From assembly GCA_963691705.1 (NCBI GenBank), contig OY829541.1:52286377-52350376 (forward strand): a DNA stretch of 64,000 bases, in the 5' to 3' direction. A program made the translations under genes and the position numbers. This document shows, piece by piece, positions 47,119 through 57,808 of this stretch (position 1 is its first letter; every line of letters starts with the position of its first letter). Source of the DNA: Viola odorata. Taxonomy: Eukaryota; Streptophyta; Magnoliopsida; Malpighiales; Violaceae. The notes below the pieces were generated by a model. The model made no database searches, was not told the origin of the DNA, and saw nothing but the letters and a program-made list of their open reading frames with translations.

Positions 47119-47681
47119 AAAAATTGTAGAACACTGTAAATATTATATAAAATAAAAATAAAAATAAATTCTAAAATACGTGTATAAATGTAAGATTGGA
47201 CCATAAAAAAATCAATTTTTGTGAGCACAAATGCAATTAAAATATTATTTTTAAATTATTTTTTTTTATAATTTTTTTTAATAGCTATAATTTAAGTTAA
47301 ATATTTATGATCTATTTGATACTCCATTATTAATTGCTAAGAATTATAACCAAAACACACCAGACATGAAGGGTGACGAGTGTGATCGTGTTGTATGGGG
47401 GTCCTCCTTATTCAATGTGGAAACGAGTCTAATGCGAGACACATCATCAAAAGAAATGTCTTTGCTACCAAGATTTTCAATCAAAAAAGATATTTAAGTC
47501 CCTTTAAAAATTAGTCTTCCTTTTTCAATTCTTCTCTAAAATGATCAAATCAAATCTTACAAAAATGACTAATGTTTTATTAGCGGGTATAAGATATAAA
47601 ATAAAAAAATAAAAATTGATATCTTGTTAACTAAATTTAGAGTCAATAGTTTATTAATTATTTTATTGGCGATAAAAATAC

Positions 47682-47888
47682 TTAACGTACTTTTTTTACA
47701 TATCGAGGAGGCCGGATGACGCATTATTTGACCCCAAAAAATTCCGTACTTTTTTTTGAACGTACATTAATCCTTAACGTACGTCCGAGAAAAAATTCGG
47801 GGCAAAATTGTCTCAAATAGTGAGTCATCCGACCTCCTCAATATGCGTGCACAAATAGTAAAAGTCGTTTAATAAAAGACGGAGGGAG
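47682..47888. mobile_element. Stowaway-like MITE, left end eroded
   Basis: The right end reads GACGGAGGGAG next to TA. The inner arms GAGGAGGCCGGATGACGCAT and, from the right, GAGGAGGTCGGATGACTCAC pair. The left outer end is altered. It shares AAAAAATTCCGTAC with the palindromic MITE at 29259. Confidence 0.65.
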
Positions 47889-48114
47889 TAATAAAGGCTA
47901 AAATTCAGACACAACAAAAAAACAAACCTCTTCATCACAAAATACTTTTTCTTATTTTTTAAAAGTTAAAAAAAAAACCTTTTCACTTCATATTTCAACA
48001 ATCAGAATAAAATATGCGCGCTAAATAACTAAAATCATCGGGGGAGCAAAGTACATTGACAAAAAGCTGGGGTACCAAACAGATAACTCCGAAAATTAGG
48101 ACCAAATAAGAATC

Positions 48115-48131
48115 AGGGTTTAGGGTTTTAG
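48115..48131 (+). promoter_or_regulatory. Telo-box in the leader/promoter of the WDR74-like gene
   Basis: AGGGTTTAGGGTTTTAG, containing the telo-box (AAACCCTAA on the other strand), lies 31-47 bp before the ATG. Telo-boxes are known to mark promoters of plant ribosomal-protein and ribosome-biogenesis genes, which fits the product. Confidence 0.6.
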
Positions 48132-48161
48132 CCTTGACAGTAAACGAAGAACTTGTAAACA

Positions 48162-51100
48162 ATGCCGCGAACAACCACCGTCGAGTGTCCCGGTTGCCCT
48201 CCGATAAGGGCTTTCACTTTTGACACACTTGGTCTAATTAAAGGTAAGATTTTCCTTTCTGTTTTAGCCGATTTCTTTAAAAATAAATAATTAAATTGTG
48301 GGTTGCTCTTGCATTCTAACTTTCTGCACTGATTGTAGTGATTGAGTCGCGTGGTGATCGAGGAATTCCTCAGGTTGTTGAAAGATGGGGTGACCCTGAC
48401 TCTTCAAAATGCTTGCTTGCTGCTTCCATTGATGACCGTAAACAAGACCCTGTATGTGTTTCTAATTGTGTGTTCTATGTGTGCAAGAGTGTGTTTTAAG
48501 ATTTTTTAGTTGAAAATGTTGCTAGGCTACCTCGCATTTGCAATTTGAACTTTTTTGGCATTACTTATTTCTTTCGTCATGCTTTCCTTTTATGTTGTTT
48601 TGATAGCAGTAAAAGTTGTTTGTCTTACTGAGATTATGAACTTGTTTCACTGCAGCTATTGGCTGTTGCGAGAAAAAATGGCGAGGTAAGTAACTCTATT
48701 GTTTCTTATTTTAAATTAGGTTACTCTTTATTGAAAAGTAACTGTCGACTACTGGGTATGCTTAAAGTTTTAAGTTCCAGCTAGATGTTATAGTTTCATT
48801 CAAAAGAAAGTGGTTGTTTACTTTGGTATTTGTAATACTGGTTGCAGGTTGAAGTACGAAATCCTCTCAATGGGGAAATTCATGCTGTGATTTCCAATAA
48901 AAGTGATGCTGAAGTTCAAGCTGAAGGTGATTCTATTGCTGGCTTGCATTTATTCAGAAGAGAGCGAGTATCTGGGTATGGTTCTTCAATTGGTGCCCAC
49001 TGGATCTGTTTATGAAAATCTAGGCTATTTATATGTGAGCCACTATGAATATTGACTCTTGTGCTGATATTGGATAGGTCATGCACTTTGCTTACATGTA
49101 CATCAAAAGGAAATGCAAGCACGCGGTCCATTGAATTTAAAAGCTTACCAGAAAATAATGCCGGAATTGATGTTTCTAAAACGTGGAAAGTTTGTGGTTC
49201 TGGTAATATTTCATGCTTTAAAGTGGATGGAAGTGAAAAATATGCTGTATTTGGAGGGTGAGTTTGTTTATTTCATAGCAATCTGAAGTTTGAGTTCTGA
49301 TATAAAGTCACACACTTTTAATGATGTGATAATTTTTTTCCTGTTTCTTGATCCAGGAAAGGTGTTGAAGTTAATCTATGGGATCTTGAGAACTGTACTA
49401 AGATTTGGACTGCAAAATCTGTAAGATTTTTCTCCCTTACAATCAGATACACATGCATGATAACAATCACTAATGTATTTAAGTTTTAAGTGTTTTGACT
49501 CGACCATGTTGATATTTTTTTCTCTGGGCAGCCTCCTAGGAACAGCCTTGATATTTTTACTCCAACATGGTTTACATGTGCTGCATTCATGACTAATGAA
49601 GATCACCGGAAATTTGTGGCAGGCACCAATAGCCATCAGGTAATATCTTTCAGAGTATACATATTTTATGGAGGAACTGTGTGGGTTCTAAAAGTGCTTG
49701 GAATGCAGCTTTCTTATGGGTGTGCAAAGGATAGAAATCCCGGTCTAATGTATCATGCTAAGGTGGTCTGCATTTGTTTCCTCATTGTTTGCATGGACCG
49801 AATGTTGGTTCTCTTTCCTGTATTAGTAAAGGAGCCTTTATTATTATATTCTTATGAATTGATGATTCATGATGTCTCAGAATCATATGTTCAATATTAT
49901 GTCGGCAAACAACTACAGTTATCTATTAACCACCTGCATATTATAAATTGGCAAACAAGTTCTCTAAGTGACCTCAAAGAGGCTGCAGTAGAGTTGATTC
50001 ACATGGCAAAATGTTAACATTGAGATCAGATAGAGAAACTGAGGTTCGTAGTCAATGCTTGTTTATTTTTTACTGGTATTGTTTTCAAATTCTCCCATGA
50101 ATTGTGCCATAACTTTTTGGAGGCTTGAAGTGATATTGTATGTTGTGCATCCTTTTGCAGTTAATAGAGCAATTTTGACATTACAAGTTTGTGGTTAGAA
50201 GAGCTAAGGGAGTCCTGCAATCTAAATTTCTTTAGTTCTTCAAAAAAACTACTAACTATTAGTCATTTAGTGGCTAGAAAACTTTTATTGGACATCTCTG
50301 AAAATTCTAAAACGAAGTTGATTTAGATCTCATTCCCGTTTCTTAGTATCAGTTTCAGTTTTTATAATGGTTTTCTCTTGGCTGCTAGGAAAACCAGTCC
50401 TGTTCCTTAGCTTTTTATGCTGTGTTTCTTCAAACAACGTATCAATTAGAGGTTCTCTTGCTATAGCACAAGTGACATTTTGGTTTACATAATAGGTTCG
50501 CCTCTATGATACTGCGGCTCAGCGCAGACCTGTTATGTCATTTGATTTTCGAGAGACTCCAATTAAAGCAGTCACTGAAGATCGTGATGGCAATACGATC
50601 TATATAGGAAATGGATCTGGTGACCTTGCTTCCGTTGATATTCGTACTGGTACTAGAATATCCACTCATAAATGTATTTGTTTATTTTCTCTGGAAAATT
50701 CAATAAAGATCTTCTTTTCCAGGAAAATTGTTGGGATGCTTTTTGGGGAAATGTTCTGGTAGCATCAAATCCATTGCCAGGCATCCATGTCTCCCTGTGA
50801 TAGCATCATGTGGTGAGTTCAAAGAGAGTTTTCTTAGTTCCTATGATATCTGGTTGTGTGTGGTTGGGTTGGTTTCAACAGGGCACAGGTGCATTTCTGT
50901 GCATGGTCATATGTGCTGTTTTTTATTGTTCTGGAATGGACCATTAAGCCAGGAAGTCAACCATTAGTATTGTGGCACTGCTGTTCTATTAGTTTATTCC
51001 TTCCATTGTTTGAAGTGTAGGTTTAGTGGTCTGGGTCTAATCTTTCATGTATGCTTTTCTCAGGTTTGGATAGCTATTTACGGTTGTGGGACATAGAAAC

Positions 51101-51955
51101 ACGTCAACTTCTTTCAGCGGTATGTTCATCAAATTCAGTTTCATACCATTTCCTGCATTACTGTTTCTGTTTGATATTACTTTCCACATTGTTTTGCTTA
51201 CAAATACCTTGTCACTGAGGTCTTTTTTGGTATTTCTTCTTCCACAGAGGATAAGGGTGATGTTTATGCACTGACTTTGAGGTATTACTTTATATCTTGC
51301 AGATTTTCCTGAAGCAGCATCTTGTGAGTGTTGTCTTAGATTCCAATTTTAAAGACAATGACAAAGGTTAGTTTTTGATCTTTTTTCACACTGCGTAGCA
51401 TGGGATAGTGCGTATCTAATCTATGGCTGGCATAATTTTGAGATTTAGACTCCCTTAGTTGATCCTTTAAATCGCAAAGGCAGTTGTTGGGTTGTTGTAA
51501 ACTTATATTCTAGTCTAGATTTGGTTTAAGAAGATTTTGTTAAAACTATCCTGGGAATGCTGTTGTGTGAGCTTCTGTCGTCTGCTTGAGGGTATTGTTC
51601 ACTAATTGTGTTCTATATCTGTGCAGCCAGAGTAGTAGAAGCACCATCAGAGGATGCCGATGAGGTGCCGACTGAAGATGAGATGGAACCATTGCCTGTG
51701 AAAAGAAATAAAGCATCCAAAGAGAAAATGGGCAAAAGGAAGGGCTCTAAAGAAGTAGAAGCACCATCAGAGGATGCGGATGAGGTGCCGACTGACTATG
51801 AGATGGAACCATTGCCTGTGAAAAGAAAGAAAGCATCCAAAGAGAAAAAGGGCAAAAGGAAGAGCTCTAAAGAGGAAGGAAGTAAGAAGGAAAAATCCAA
51901 GAAAAAGAGGCATAAGCTAGAAAGTGATGTCAGTGATGATGATTCTGACTCCTGA
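48162..51955 (+). CDS. WDR74/NSA1-like WD40 protein, 60S ribosome biogenesis
   Basis: Twelve exons: 48162-48243, 48339-48451, 48656-48685, 48848-48975, 49078-49257, 49357-49420, 49542-49639, 50496-50649, 50723-50812, 51064-51120, 51303-51366 and 51627-51955. They sum to 1,389 nt (462 residues). The N-terminus MPRTTTVECPGCPPIRAF begins a WD40 propeller with GVEVNLWDLEN, VRLYDTAAQRRPV, GSGDLASVDIR, GSIKSIARHP and DSYLRLWDIETRQ. The tail is a highly charged Lys/Glu/Asp stretch containing a 40-residue tandem repeat. WDR74 (human) and Nsa1 (yeast) act with AAA ATPases in nucleolar pre-60S maturation (established); the basic tail fits nucleolar location. It is convergent with MPC1, whose stop lies about 760 bp away. 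Confidence 0.88.
51635..51874 (+). repeat. In-frame 120-bp tandem duplication in the WDR74-like C-terminus
   Basis: Two 120-bp copies (51635-51754 and 51755-51874) start GTAGAAGCACCATCAGAGGA and differ at roughly seven positions. Each encodes 40 residues beginning VEAPSEDADEVPT. Confidence 0.9.
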
Positions 51956-52712
51956 CTCGGAATTGGGGCGGTATGGGGATGAAGATGAATCAAGATATAA
52001 GAACCAATTTATTGCTGTTTTCCAGCATATAGAATAGTTTTGCAATCAAATCATTTTTTAGTTGAACACATTCTTAGAGTGCTTTGAATCATGTGTTAAG
52101 GATTTAATTGTATTGAGTCATCTTGCTTGTCTTTTGAAGGAGTTCTACCATTTTTCAGTAATATAGATCACTTTTTTCATCAATATTAATTATATTTTTT
52201 GTTTTGATAAAATGAATGATTTTATTAATGAAAGTGTCATTAGAGTGACTCCAGAACATAATCAACAGCTAACAGAATTCATCCAAAACAAACTTCAATC
52301 CGCCCAAAACCAGATTCGGTTGCGACCTAACTCCAAAAAACCCTATCGCCTAGTTAACAAACTCAAGAAGGCATCAAGTTCAATTCAACCAAGCAACGAG
52401 CAATCATGCTTGGCATCAGTACTCATGGCGTGGCTCCTGAACTACCTAACCTTTGTTATCATATGAACTCATTTGTGTTTTCCAGCATGACTATCGGCCG
52501 GCAAGAAAAACGCAATGGATGAGAAAGAGAAAATTTCAACTAAAAGCAACCAGCTTCACATCTTATCGGAAAAGAATCTGATCCATGATTGTAATACTTA
52601 TGGGACAGCCAAATGCAAATGGCTCCAAAGGAGTTATACAAGAAAATTAACAGATGATTCTTCAGGAAGTGCAACAGAAATGAGTTGAATTCAAGAAAGG
52701 AGCAGCAGTAAG
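51956..52712. other. Convergent intergenic interval
   Basis: It should hold the 3'UTRs of the WDR74-like and MPC1 genes. A frame of 84 codons at 52212-52466 is not recognised and is probably non-coding. Confidence 0.5.
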
Positions 52713-53814
52713 TTACTGAGCTGGGTCTTCCTTCTTTTTGTCTGATAAGTACCTATGGAAAAGGAATGAAGAAATAAAGGGCGTTACATTGTCGAGCAAT
52801 TACTTTCAAACAATTTTATGATATAGAAAAGAAAATAAAGACAAAAAAAAAGCGACAAGGAAGAGAGTTTAACATTCTTCTGCCAAAAACAAAAATAGTT
52901 CAATTACAACATAAGAATCCAAGAGCAGCATATCAGCTTAGACAGAAATCAGTGAAAAATGAATCAACTGTGTGTCCTGTTCCTAAGATAAAGTTGACTT
53001 AGCAGGTCAAACTAATCTGTAGGATTCAAACTTAAATCTGTAGATCAATCCTGCGACTGTATCTGCTAATGATTCCAAAGTTCTATCACCTGAGCATTTC
53101 CAAGTGGTACTTACTGATGGAATGGTAAAGTTCCAGACTTCTCCAGGCAGGAGTCTTGTTCATGACTAACTACTGAAGGGAATTATTCAGTGAAGACTTC
53201 TATACCTAGGAACCTAGACCAGCTAGATCATCATATCTAGGTACAGGTGGCCTTTGATATTCTAGTTTCACTCCATACGAGACCAAAATCAAGGACCACA
53301 CCACATGCAATAAGAAGCAAAATTGACAGAAATCACTTTCAAATTTACTTACCCTTGAGCCTTCGCCCATCGGGAAAATTGATACATTTGCACGGTCTCA
53401 TTTGAAGCATGGCATGCTAGAAGTAGATAGTTACGAGGCTGTACCATCCATGCAAACCTCATGAACAATGCTGAATAAATACACATTGCTGCGGCACAAT
53501 AAACAAAACCAAGATCAGAACTTTAGCCATCCATTACCTAACAAGCCAAATTCACATTCAAATAAACCAAAAACTTTCTTCACCTCCAGTCATATTTCCA
53601 GAAATCATCTCTGGTGGCTTCTTCATGTCCATCAAACCCTGTTAAAATACAACATATCAACTACCACAATAATCCATTAAATCATCCATATGGTGAGACT
53701 CGAAGTAAAGAAACGTACAGCAGCAACGAATCCCCAGTTCGCGATAGGTCCCCAGAAATGTGTCGTCTTTGGGCCAACTGGACTGTTTAAGAATGCTTTA
53801 AACGTGGATGCCAT
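52713..53814 (-). CDS. MPC1: Mitochondrial pyruvate carrier 1
   Basis: Four exons: 53814-53719, 53638-53584, 53488-53353 and 52752-52713. They total 327 nt (108 residues), the usual size for plant MPC1. The small exons make this gene easy to miss. The protein begins [20 protein letters not shown], followed by [30 protein letters not shown], then [20 protein letters not shown] and [20 protein letters not shown], and ends KKKEDPAQ. It is one half of the MPC1/MPC2-type heteromer in the inner mitochondrial membrane that imports pyruvate into the matrix. The hydrophobic segments match the family's two to three helices. It is intact and lies tail-to-tail with the WDR74-like gene. Confidence 0.95.
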
Positions 53815-54717
53815 ATAGAACTCCTGCTACTTCAACACCTATGGAAATAGTCTCAAATCGCAAAGAAATCAAGATAAACGAAACACATTATAATCAAACA
53901 AATTCAATGCCCAGAAAAACAAAAAAGAAAACAATGCATCAATAGATTGTAAATAAATATAAAAAATGAGACTAAATAATAATAAAAAACTAAACAAGAC
54001 ACTACGCATAAAAATTATTCCCGCTGGGTTCACTATACAAATTCAAATATCACATAGCGTATGGGTATCAATAATTCATTAGTCACTAACTAAATAAAGA
54101 ACTAAATCCATAAAAGCAGGTTTATGACATTTTGATCTAATCGCACAGTTCTCACAGATTCAGCTGATATCTACGCACAAACTCACCGAAGCTGACGTGG
54201 AGGGGCGCCTGAGTTCCGATCACCGGAGGAGTTGAGGAGAGAGGGAAGGGGGAGACCGGTAGATGAGCTTTTGGAGGGCAAAGCGTCGACCAAATTATTA
54301 GAAAAATGAAAAGTCAGGAGGAGCACACCACAGTACTGGTTTGGTCTGGTGCGGTTGGGCTCAGTTGTTACGAAACAAGTGATGACGTCAGGAAAGAAAA
54401 CGCACGACATCTCGTTTCTAAGAAGGGGGGTGGCAACGACTTGTAGTTTGAAAGAGCTCTCAGCAAGAACAGAATGAACATAGCTGAATGCTTGCCTACA
54501 ACAGAATGATACTCTCTTCCCTTAACTTAGTCCCAAGAAGAAAAAATGACCAGTTTAGAAAAAATTCTCCAATATTCATCTCGGAATTGAAATTTAAAGG
54601 AAAAATGTCGTTCGAAGTCTTTATTTATTTATGTAACGAAAGGATTACAGGTATGTTCTTACAAATGATATACAAAAATATTACAAATGGAAAACAAGAA
54701 AGAATCAATTTGTTTGC
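53815..54717. promoter_or_regulatory. MPC1 upstream region and O-fucosyltransferase 3' flank
   Basis: No gene was recognised. The part near 54180-54420 is GC-richer and may be MPC1 leader/promoter. The part after 54580 is probably the O-fucosyltransferase 3'UTR. Confidence 0.4.
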
Positions 54718-57292
54718 TCAGAAAATGACTATGCTGTGCCTGCGCATGCACTCGGGAACCGGGTATGCAATCACATCTCGATCCCTCTTCTTAGTTCTTG
54801 GTTCAGGTTGGCCCTGAGATTTCCTGTGCAGCATCCTGACCACGCTCTCAAATTCAGCAGCTGGAATGGAGGAGTTATCGAACAAAGGAATCATGGATCG
54901 CTTGTTAGGCCTAATGTACTTCCGATGCCCTACATAGGCGCGGTGACCCTGACAAGTTGAACGGCAGAAAGTCAGGAGTAAGATACTTTGCCTCCTTTTA
55001 TACACACTAAGCCTTAACTGCTTCTATGTCTGAGGCTTAAAGTGATTGAATATCACGGATTGTAGATAGTTATGCCAGTAGCTTACCTGCATAATGCGTG
55101 CCATGTTTCCTCCGTGTGATGGTATAAAGACATTGCTGTTAAACGAGATGATATAATCAATAGCAGCAAGAACAGATGACTTCTTAGCATATGGTGAGAG
55201 TTCTTCTTTTCTTGCCAGCATGTCCCTAGTCACCACATTTGGAAACTCTGCCAGAAGTGGCTGCATAGCCTCGGTTCCCCCAAATGGCTCTCCTCCAGCA
55301 ACAAATACTTGAGCGTGGCTTGGGGCTCCTAACGCCTTTAGAAACCTGAAGGAACAAGCAATTAAGTTTTGAGTGACTTCGGTAAACAGCCTTACACCTA
55401 AGAAATCTGTAGAAATTGTAAGTTTGTTTGTTTGTTTTTCACCTTGCCATTTCTGATGCACGAAGGGGGCATAAACCTGCAAGCCTTCGCTGAATGTGGT
55501 CCATATTTAACTTCCCAGTGAGGAATTCAGGTTGAGACTCCCGGATTTCGATAATAATTTTGTCATATTCCTGGCCTAAACCAGTTAGACATCCACTTCT
55601 GACCCATATATCCTTTTCCAGCCGGAGATGGAGTGCAATGTACGGACCTTCGATCCACATCCTCCTGGAAAGTCGTTTCCCAAGCTCTTCAATTGGCGCT
55701 TCAAATCGTAAAGCATGGAAAGCTACCTGTAACATGCACAAATGAATAGAAAAGCGATATGTTATTGATGATAATATGAAAAAAATGCTCCCTTAAGAGT
55801 TGTGGTATGATGAAAATTCAGTGGCTTATGTATCTGCATTTACCTTGCATCGAAGCTTCTGCAGATCAGCTGGAAGATTCTTGGCGAGCTTGGAATCTAA
55901 GCCTTTTAGTATAAGAAGTCCTTCTTCATTGAGCTACATGAACCATTAAGAAGTATCAGAAAAACTGATCTGCCGAGAGTTAGAAAAGTGTTCCACAGAA
56001 ACTTTAAACAACTTCTGGCACCCGAACAACTTTCTTTGTAAGTGCTTGACTATGCTAAACCAAAAATTGCTTCAGAATTTAACATTTGCGCAACTAATAG
56101 CAACCGCAGGAAGATATTTTCATCTATCGATAAGTTCAGCTGACTAAATACTTGTTTACTCACAAAAACTGAAAAAAAGGGTGTAATGTTTTCTCATTTA
56201 CCTGCCTTGAGTACCTGCCGCGGATCCAAAATGGTGAAACTTCTTGAGGAATTTGATTCTCAATGGACTGTGTTGACCTTAAATGTGTGGAGGGAAGAGA
56301 TGAGACTATTCTCACATCAGATCTTAAAGTCCTCTTGAAGTGTTTGACATCAAATAATTCAGAGAATTCACTGAAATTTTAACAAAGCATGCAGAACGAT
56401 AGTATTAACATCCTTTCAATAATGTGAGAGCAAAAACCTATCTTTACAGAATTCTATAACAAAATCTTTCAGGGATTTTCAAGAGAAACACAGCTACAAA
56501 ATCAAACAAACCATAGATTGCAAATAATTTACAGCTTTATCATCAAGAGCAACAACTAGCACAGAAATTTCACAAATAAATTAAATCATTGAATTACCTT
56601 TCATCATCCCATATGAGATTAACCTGCAAGACAGGAACAACCAAGGCAGCTTCAAGAATTCTTGCAATCACCACAGCATCAACAATCTGATTCTTCTGTT
56701 GGTTCAATCCCCCTGAGACCACCACAATCAAGAACCTCCTCTTCTCCTTGGAAATCCTAGCATTCGCTTTCCGGTACTCGAGACTGAAATCCAAGCAAGG
56801 CTTGTAGCCTTCACCATCAGGCTGCTCCCAAAACTCCTTCTCCTCTCGCGATACATTCCCGAAAACCTGATGAGCTGGTAGAGGAATCATTACACTATTC
56901 GACATTCCAGACCCATCAGAATCATCACCATCCACATATCCAGAAAGTTTTGAAGTAAAGGAAGTGAAAAGGGTTGGTAGTAGCGGAAGTGAAGACGAGT
57001 GAGAGATTATAGAGCAAGGGAGTGAGTTTTGAGGTATGAAGAAGGTAAGAGTGAAAAAACCCAAGATGGATAAGGAGAGTAAGAGTGAAATAAAGAAGAA
57101 AGGGAGGCTTTTTGATCTTGATGGTGATGGTGGACAGAATTTAGGATGGTTTCTTGGGCTCTTTTTGGGAGAGAAGAGAAGGGATGTGAAGTGGAATACT
57201 GGTGATGGGGTAAATGTGGAAATTGGGTTCTTCATGTTCTTTGCTCTTGCCATGGAAGAAGAAGCTCTGCTTGCTTCTTTTTTTCTCTTCAA
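54718..57292 (-). CDS. Plant O-fucosyltransferase family protein (type II membrane, Golgi)
   Basis: Six exons: 57292-56598, 56370-56202, 55933-55844, 55726-55443, 55345-55087 and 54948-54718. They sum to 1,728 nt (575 residues). A basic cytosolic tail precedes a single membrane anchor (about residues 63-86), then a stem rich in Ser/Pro and a lumenal GT65-type domain. That domain begins LIVVVSGGLNQQKNQIVDAV and has IWDDESEFSELFDVKHF, IALHLRLEKDIW (sugar-nucleotide binding H-x-R motif), GGEPFGGTEAMQPLLAEFPN and VFIPSHGGNMARIMQGHRAY. The family transfers fucose from GDP-fucose, but the acceptor of this member is not known. The ATG is the first in the frame; a second in-frame ATG is at codon 14. 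The ATG is 516 bp from that of the divergent aspartyl aminopeptidase gene, so the two may share a promoter. Confidence 0.93.
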
Positions 57293-57808
57293 CTTGAAGA
57301 AGATTCTTGTTCTTGTTCTGTTTTTAGGTGAGTTCTTCTCTTGGATCAGTTATTTAGGAGGGAACGAAGATTTTCTGTTAGTGATTTTGAGGTTAAAAGA
57401 CTAAAATGACCTCAGTTAAAGGGTGTTCTGGTCATATAAATCTCTTTGGGTTGATTTTTCCCGGGCGAAAAAGCAGGTATTGGATATTTCATGTTCATCC
57501 AAATGAATAGGCCTTGATATTTCATGTTCATCCAAACGAAAAGGCCTTGTTTGGTTTCCTATCCGCAATTTTATTTTTGTTTATTCCAAACCAATATTTC
57601 TGTATTGGGCCACGACCTAAAGCACCAATTTACCTGGGCTTTATTCCACAGAACCAAACAGGCCGGATACATAATGTTAGTAGAATCCATCTGGGGCAGT
57701 ACTACTGAGCAAGGTATTATATATACTTTGTTTTTGTTCTCAAGAAGCAAATTTCTAGCAAATTGAAGCCAAACTCCTAGCAGAAAGAAGCAGTAGAGAA
57801 ACGCAGAA
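57293..57808. promoter_or_regulatory. Divergent intergenic region between O-fucosyltransferase and aspartyl aminopeptidase
   Basis: A 516-bp head-to-head interval with both leaders and core promoters. It contains a short direct duplication: GATATTTCATGTTCATCCAA occurs near 57483 and again near 57513. Confidence 0.5.

Larger units (their letters stand above)
47119..48161. other. Spacer with a degenerate MITE and the promoter of the WD40 gene
   Basis: AT-rich DNA with a Stowaway-like MITE at about 47682-47888. The right end holds the leader and telo-box of the gene starting at 48162. Confidence 0.5.

Noticed and set aside
49589..50017. 142-codon frame as a separate gene within the WDR74-like gene
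   Set aside because: It starts in exon 7 and reads on through the 0.86-kb intron; the spliced model continues at 50496 in frame.
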